A DNA stretch of 64,000 nt from Lachnospiraceae bacterium UBA3401 (lineage in GTDB: Bacteria; Bacillota; Clostridia; Lachnospirales; Lachnospiraceae): positions 35,450 to 99,449 of the forward strand of contig DEPD01000003.1 of NCBI GenBank assembly GCA_002358575.1. The letters are read 5' to 3'. Under the pieces are notes generated by a model that was not told the DNA's origin, ran no database searches, and saw only the letters and a program-made list of their open reading frames with translations. A program made the translations under genes and the position numbers. Below are positions 61,224 to 64,000 of the stretch, one piece after another; within the stretch, counting starts at the first letter, position 1, and each line of letters opens with the position of its first letter.

Positions 61224-62822
61224 CTATACTAACGGCGCAAAAATACGCAGCATGCCATCAATAATCCCGTGTACCAGCCCATTATTTTCATCTGACAGTG
61301 TGCGTTCCCTGCTAACTTCCATTGATGCTTCCAAATCTTTTTTCAAGTCAGCGAGAATGGAAGCCTTATAAAACAGTGCATTGCATTCATAATGCAGATA
61401 CAGACTCCTGTAATCAAGATTGACCGTTCCGACAGAGCCAATGCAGTTATCGACAAGAGATGCCTTTGCATGTACAAATCCTGGCGTGTACTCAAAAATT
61501 CTAACGCCTGCCTCCAACAAATCGGGATAATAACTTCTTGACATGCGATATACAATTTTTTTATCAGGGATTCCAGGCATGATAATACGAACGTCCACAC
61601 CACGCTTTGCAGCCCGCACAAACGCATCGCGCAAACCGTCGCCCAACAATAAATAAGGCGTATAAAACCATGCATAGTCCTTTGATTGACCAAGCAAGTC
61701 TATATAAAGATTATTACTCGCCGCCTCCTCTCTGTTAGGAGAATCATAATATGGCTGCACATAACCATCAAAATTATGTTCCTTTTGCACCTGCACAGGA
61801 ACATAATCATCACCAATCAGTTCTTTTGTAATTTTGTTAAAAGAGGATGCATTCCAAAATTCAATAAACATATAAGCATAGCTTCTAATAGCATCTCCGG
61901 TAATCCGAAAACCAATATCTTTCCAGTGTCCAAAAGGATGCTCCTCATTGATATACTCATCTGCCAGATTGATACCGCCGCTAAATGCCACAATGCCATC
62001 CACCACCATAATTTTACGATGATCTCTATTATTGAGTGCCCCACTCAGCACAATCATTGGATTAAACTTCTCACATTTAATGCCCTTTTTTAAGAGTGAT
62101 AATCTGTTTCTGTGAGAAAAAGTACCAATACTTCCAATATCGTCATACAACACGCGGATATCCACGCCCTCCTGTACTTTCTGCTCCATAACGTCAACCA
62201 TTGCCTGCCACAGAACACCTTCCTGCACAATAAAATATTCAATAAACACATAGCGCCTCGCTTCTTTTAAAGCGGAAAGCATCTGCTCAAACAGCCGTTC
62301 TCCTATTGGATAATACTGTGCTGTATCATTTCTCAACACAGGAAAACCTGTAATCTTCTTGACATAGGCGAAAGTCTCCGCAATGCGCCTATCCTCCTGA
62401 TTTAGCTGTTTCTGAACTTCTGTGTCATCCATTAGTTTGACAGGAAGGCTGCCTTTGACTGCCTTCAATCTTTGTTCTAGCGCCTTACCAGTTCGCTTGT
62501 TGCCATAGAGCAAATACATCAGTGCTCCTGGCAGCGGCGCCACAAACATCACCAACAACCACAGCATTTTATAGGCACCTTCACCTCGCTTAGAGATAAG
62601 AAACAGGACAAACAAGGCAGACAAAACAGACAAAACACTGTAAAATAGCGTGGCAAATGGTACAAGCCACTTTGCAAGCGCATAGATAATCAGCCCCTGC
62701 AATAACACTACAGGCAGTATGGAAACAATCCGCCCAGTGACAATGCTCCGCACGCTTGTCTTTTTTACTTTATGTATTGTATCCTTTATTTCTTGCTTTA
62801 TTTGTGTTGATTTATCCGACAA
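61224..62822 (-). CDS. cls: cardiolipin synthase
   Basis: A 532-aa membrane-bound phospholipase-D-type enzyme that condenses two phosphatidylglycerols. Two to three N-terminal transmembrane helices (about residues 30-110, APLPGALMYLLYG at the end) precede two PLD domains. Their HKD-type motifs are DHRKIMVVDG (His-x-Lys-x4-Asp) and VHAKASLVDN. I place the start at the TTG at 62822, 8 nt after AAGGAGG; an ATG at 62858 is open but puts the site inside the gene. It lies 68 bp after proB. Confidence 0.94.
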   Translation of the reverse strand: MSDKSTQIKQEIKDTIHKVKKTSVRSIVTGRIVSILPVVLLQGLIIYALAKWLVPFATLFYSVLSVLSALFVLFLISKRGEGAYKMLWLLVMFVAPLPGALMYLLYGNKRTGKALEQRLKAVKGSLPVKLMDDTEVQKQLNQEDRRIAETFAYVKKITGFPVLRNDTAQYYPIGERLFEQMLSALKEARRYVFIEYFIVQEGVLWQAMVDVMEQKVQEGVDIRVLYDDIGSIGTFSHRNRLSLLKKGIKCEKFNPMIVLSGALNNRDHRKIMVVDGIVAFSGGINLADEYINEEHPFGHWKDIGFRITGDAIRSYAYMFIEFWNASSFNKITKELIGDDYVPVQVQKEHNFDGYVQPYYDSPNREEAASNNLYIDLLGQSKDYAWFYTPYLLLGDGLRDAFVRAAKRGVDVRIIMPGIPDKKIVYRMSRSYYPDLLEAGVRIFEYTPGFVHAKASLVDNCIGSVGTVNLDYRSLYLHYECNALFYKASILADLKKDLEASMEVSRERTLSDENNGLVHGIIDGMLRIFAPLV

Positions 62823-62890
62823 TAATATTTCCTCCTTATTGTTTGCATAGCCTCTCACAATATCAAATATGAAAAGACTCCAAAAGGCTA

Positions 62891-63745
62891 TTATCGATGT
62901 AAATTATCAATAAAATCAGTAAAGTTAAACTTTTCATCTTTATTTGCCCGAAATATTGTCCCGTAATTTCTGCCTTCCATAATGCGGTGAATCACACGCA
63001 CATCACCGCCATTTGCAATCACCATATCTGCGCCAGAACAGGTCGCAATCCGCGCGGCATTGAGTTTTGTCTCCATGCCGCCAGTCCCAACACTGCTGCC
63101 AGTCGAGGATTTCCCCATCTGAAGCAATTTGTCCGTAATGTGGTCCACCTGCGCAATAAACTGTGCGTCTGGATTCCGCCTTGGGTCATCTGTATACAGC
63201 CCATTAATATCCGACAGCAAAATCAGTAAATCTGCTCCTGTCAACGCTGTGACAATCGCCGAGAGCGTATCATTGTCTCCTATCACATCCTCCACCTCAA
63301 ATGTCGAGATTGTATCATTCTCATTTACAATGGGTATCACTTCCATAGCAAGCAATTCATGAAAAGTATTTTGTGCGTTCCGTCGGTTCAAATCCGCCTC
63401 AATTGTATTTTTCGTGAGCAAAATTTGTGCTGCCTGATGACTGTACTCTGAAAAAATACGCTGATAAGTTGTCATAAGCCTTGCTTGCCCAATCGCCGCG
63501 CACGCTTGCTTTTGCGCAATTGTAAGCGGTGGTTTGATATGTAGTGCTTTCCTGCCACACCCAATCGCGCCTGATGTCACAAGGATAACATCCTTTCCTT
63601 GATTTCTAATATTGCAAAGCTCACGCACCAAAATATCCATCTTAATATAGTCAAGGTCCCCTGTCTCTGGGTGCTGCAAAGAGGAAGAACCAATCTTCAC
63701 AACCACTCGTTTCTTATCTTTTAATTTTGCACGTAAATCATCCAC
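62891..63745 (-). CDS. proB: glutamate 5-kinase
   Basis: ATP-dependent phosphorylation of glutamate, the first step of proline synthesis. A 284-aa amino-acid-kinase domain without the C-terminal PUA domain, as in many Firmicutes. VVVKIGSSSL, VTSGAIGCGRKAL and LLSDINGLYTDDP are characteristic. GGAGGCGAAAGACAGTGG precedes the ATG. A hairpin with 11-bp arms lies in its leader. Confidence 0.95.
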   Translation of the reverse strand: MDDLRAKLKDKKRVVVKIGSSSLQHPETGDLDYIKMDILVRELCNIRNQGKDVILVTSGAIGCGRKALHIKPPLTIAQKQACAAIGQARLMTTYQRIFSEYSHQAAQILLTKNTIEADLNRRNAQNTFHELLAMEVIPIVNENDTISTFEVEDVIGDNDTLSAIVTALTGADLLILLSDINGLYTDDPRRNPDAQFIAQVDHITDKLLQMGKSSTGSSVGTGGMETKLNAARIATCSGADMVIANGGDVRVIHRIMEGRNYGTIFRANKDEKFNFTDFIDNLHR

Positions 63746-63773
63746 TGTCTTTCGCCTCCATTTTATCTTTAAT

Positions 63774-63815
63774 AGCCTCTCAGTATCTTTTGTGACAGAC
63801 TATGAGAGGCTATCT
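63774..63815. other. Hairpin in the proB leader
   Basis: ATAGCCTCTCA (63774-63784) / TGAGAGGCTAT (63805-63815): perfect 11-bp arms, 20-nt loop. On the - strand it ends 28 bp before the proB start without a T-run; on the + strand it is followed by CTTTATTATTTT. It may be an RNA leader hairpin or the terminator of something ending at this border. Confidence 0.5.
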
Positions 63816-63852
63816 TTATTATTTTAAGCCTATTCCTTACATAAGTCCAGCG

Positions 63853-63892
63853 TTTGTGAACTACCCATTGTCTAAAGCCAATGGGCTTCCTG
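63853..63892 (-). mobile_element. IS200/IS605-type right-end hairpin
   Basis: CCCATTG (63864-63870) / CAATGGG (63879-63885), loop TCTAAAGC. Read on the - strand it is GAAGCCCATTGGCTTTAG ... ATGGGTAGTTCAC, the motif seen at the right end of many clostridial IS605-family elements. It overlaps the TnpB stop codon; the 3' part of a guide (omega) RNA would be encoded here. Confidence 0.65.
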
Positions 63893-64000
63893 CTTTATCG
63901 ACCTCGTAACCAAACTTGTTTGGTTTATCTACTATCTCCACAGGCGTTAATTCGGGCAGTCCCTGCCCTATACCGTTTCCCTTTACGCTGTTTGCCTTAG
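63861..64000 (-). CDS. C-terminal end of a TnpB-like (IS200/IS605 OrfB) protein, cut by the window edge
   Basis: The - strand is open from the edge (codons from 63998) to TAG 63863-63861. It encodes a 45-residue tail that includes VKGNGIGQGLPELTPVEIVD and ends DKAGSPLALDNG. Such Gly-Leu-Pro ... Pro-Val-Glu tails overlapping a right-end hairpin are typical of IS605-type TnpB. The RuvC domain lies outside the window. Confidence 0.6.
   Translation of the reverse strand, partial: KANSVKGNGIGQGLPELTPVEIVDKPNKFGYEVDKAGSPLALDNG

Overview
The window looks like chromosome of a low-to-moderate GC Firmicute of class Clostridia, most probably a Lachnospiraceae member (genus not resolved). The signs are family-level protein similarity, strong AGGAGG ribosome binding sites, a spore-germination gene (spoVAD), and a DUF5717/DUF5716 gene pair that I know mainly from Lachnospiraceae. 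I see no rRNA, tRNA, prophage or CRISPR array.

Layout. From 1 to 10.7 kb everything runs on the + strand: the last 25 codons of an unidentified gene, glmS, an HtrA-like protease, clpX, a YczE/YitT-type membrane protein, a methyltransferase, a TPR-DUF4037-DUF4125 fusion and trpS. From 10.8 to 22.5 kb the orientation is mixed and the content accessory: a LysR/MATE divergent pair, two small divergent genes, an orphan spoVAD, a flagellin-like gene behind a sigma-D-like promoter, a preQ1-I riboswitch ahead of a QueL-like radical SAM enzyme and a queuosine-precursor transporter, an acyltransferase, a second MATE pump, an HPr-like protein and an AraC regulator. From 22.6 to 63.7 kb all genes lie on the - strand. 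In transcription order they are: proB, cls, nfo, DUF896, fthC, proA, a secreted protein, a small CxxC protein, a polar amino-acid ABC transporter, potABCD, lepA, hemW, a CsoR-type metal sensor, DUF3783, a ThyX-like protein, NfeD and SPFH, a LytTR/GHKL two-component pair, the DUF5717 locus, purC-purF-purB, purA, a BMP-type nucleoside ABC transporter and a DUF4272 protein. The far right end carries the 3' end of a TnpB-like gene with an IS200/IS605-type right-end hairpin.

The functional themes are purine supply (de novo genes beside a nucleoside importer), queuine salvage under a preQ1 riboswitch, proline synthesis, polyamine and amino-acid uptake, and envelope maintenance.

The best candidate for an undescribed system is the locus at 34446-41592. 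It has its own promoter and operator-like palindrome, then a 1223-aa protein, a possible 29-codon coupling ORF, a degenerate actin/Hsp70-fold protein, a TPR protein and a coiled-coil membrane protein. The second notable discovery is two families of short repeats. One is a ~150-bp MITE-like element with GTTAC termini and 8-bp target duplications (three copies). The other is a ~95-bp double-hairpin element that appears to supply the last codons and stop of the gene it follows.
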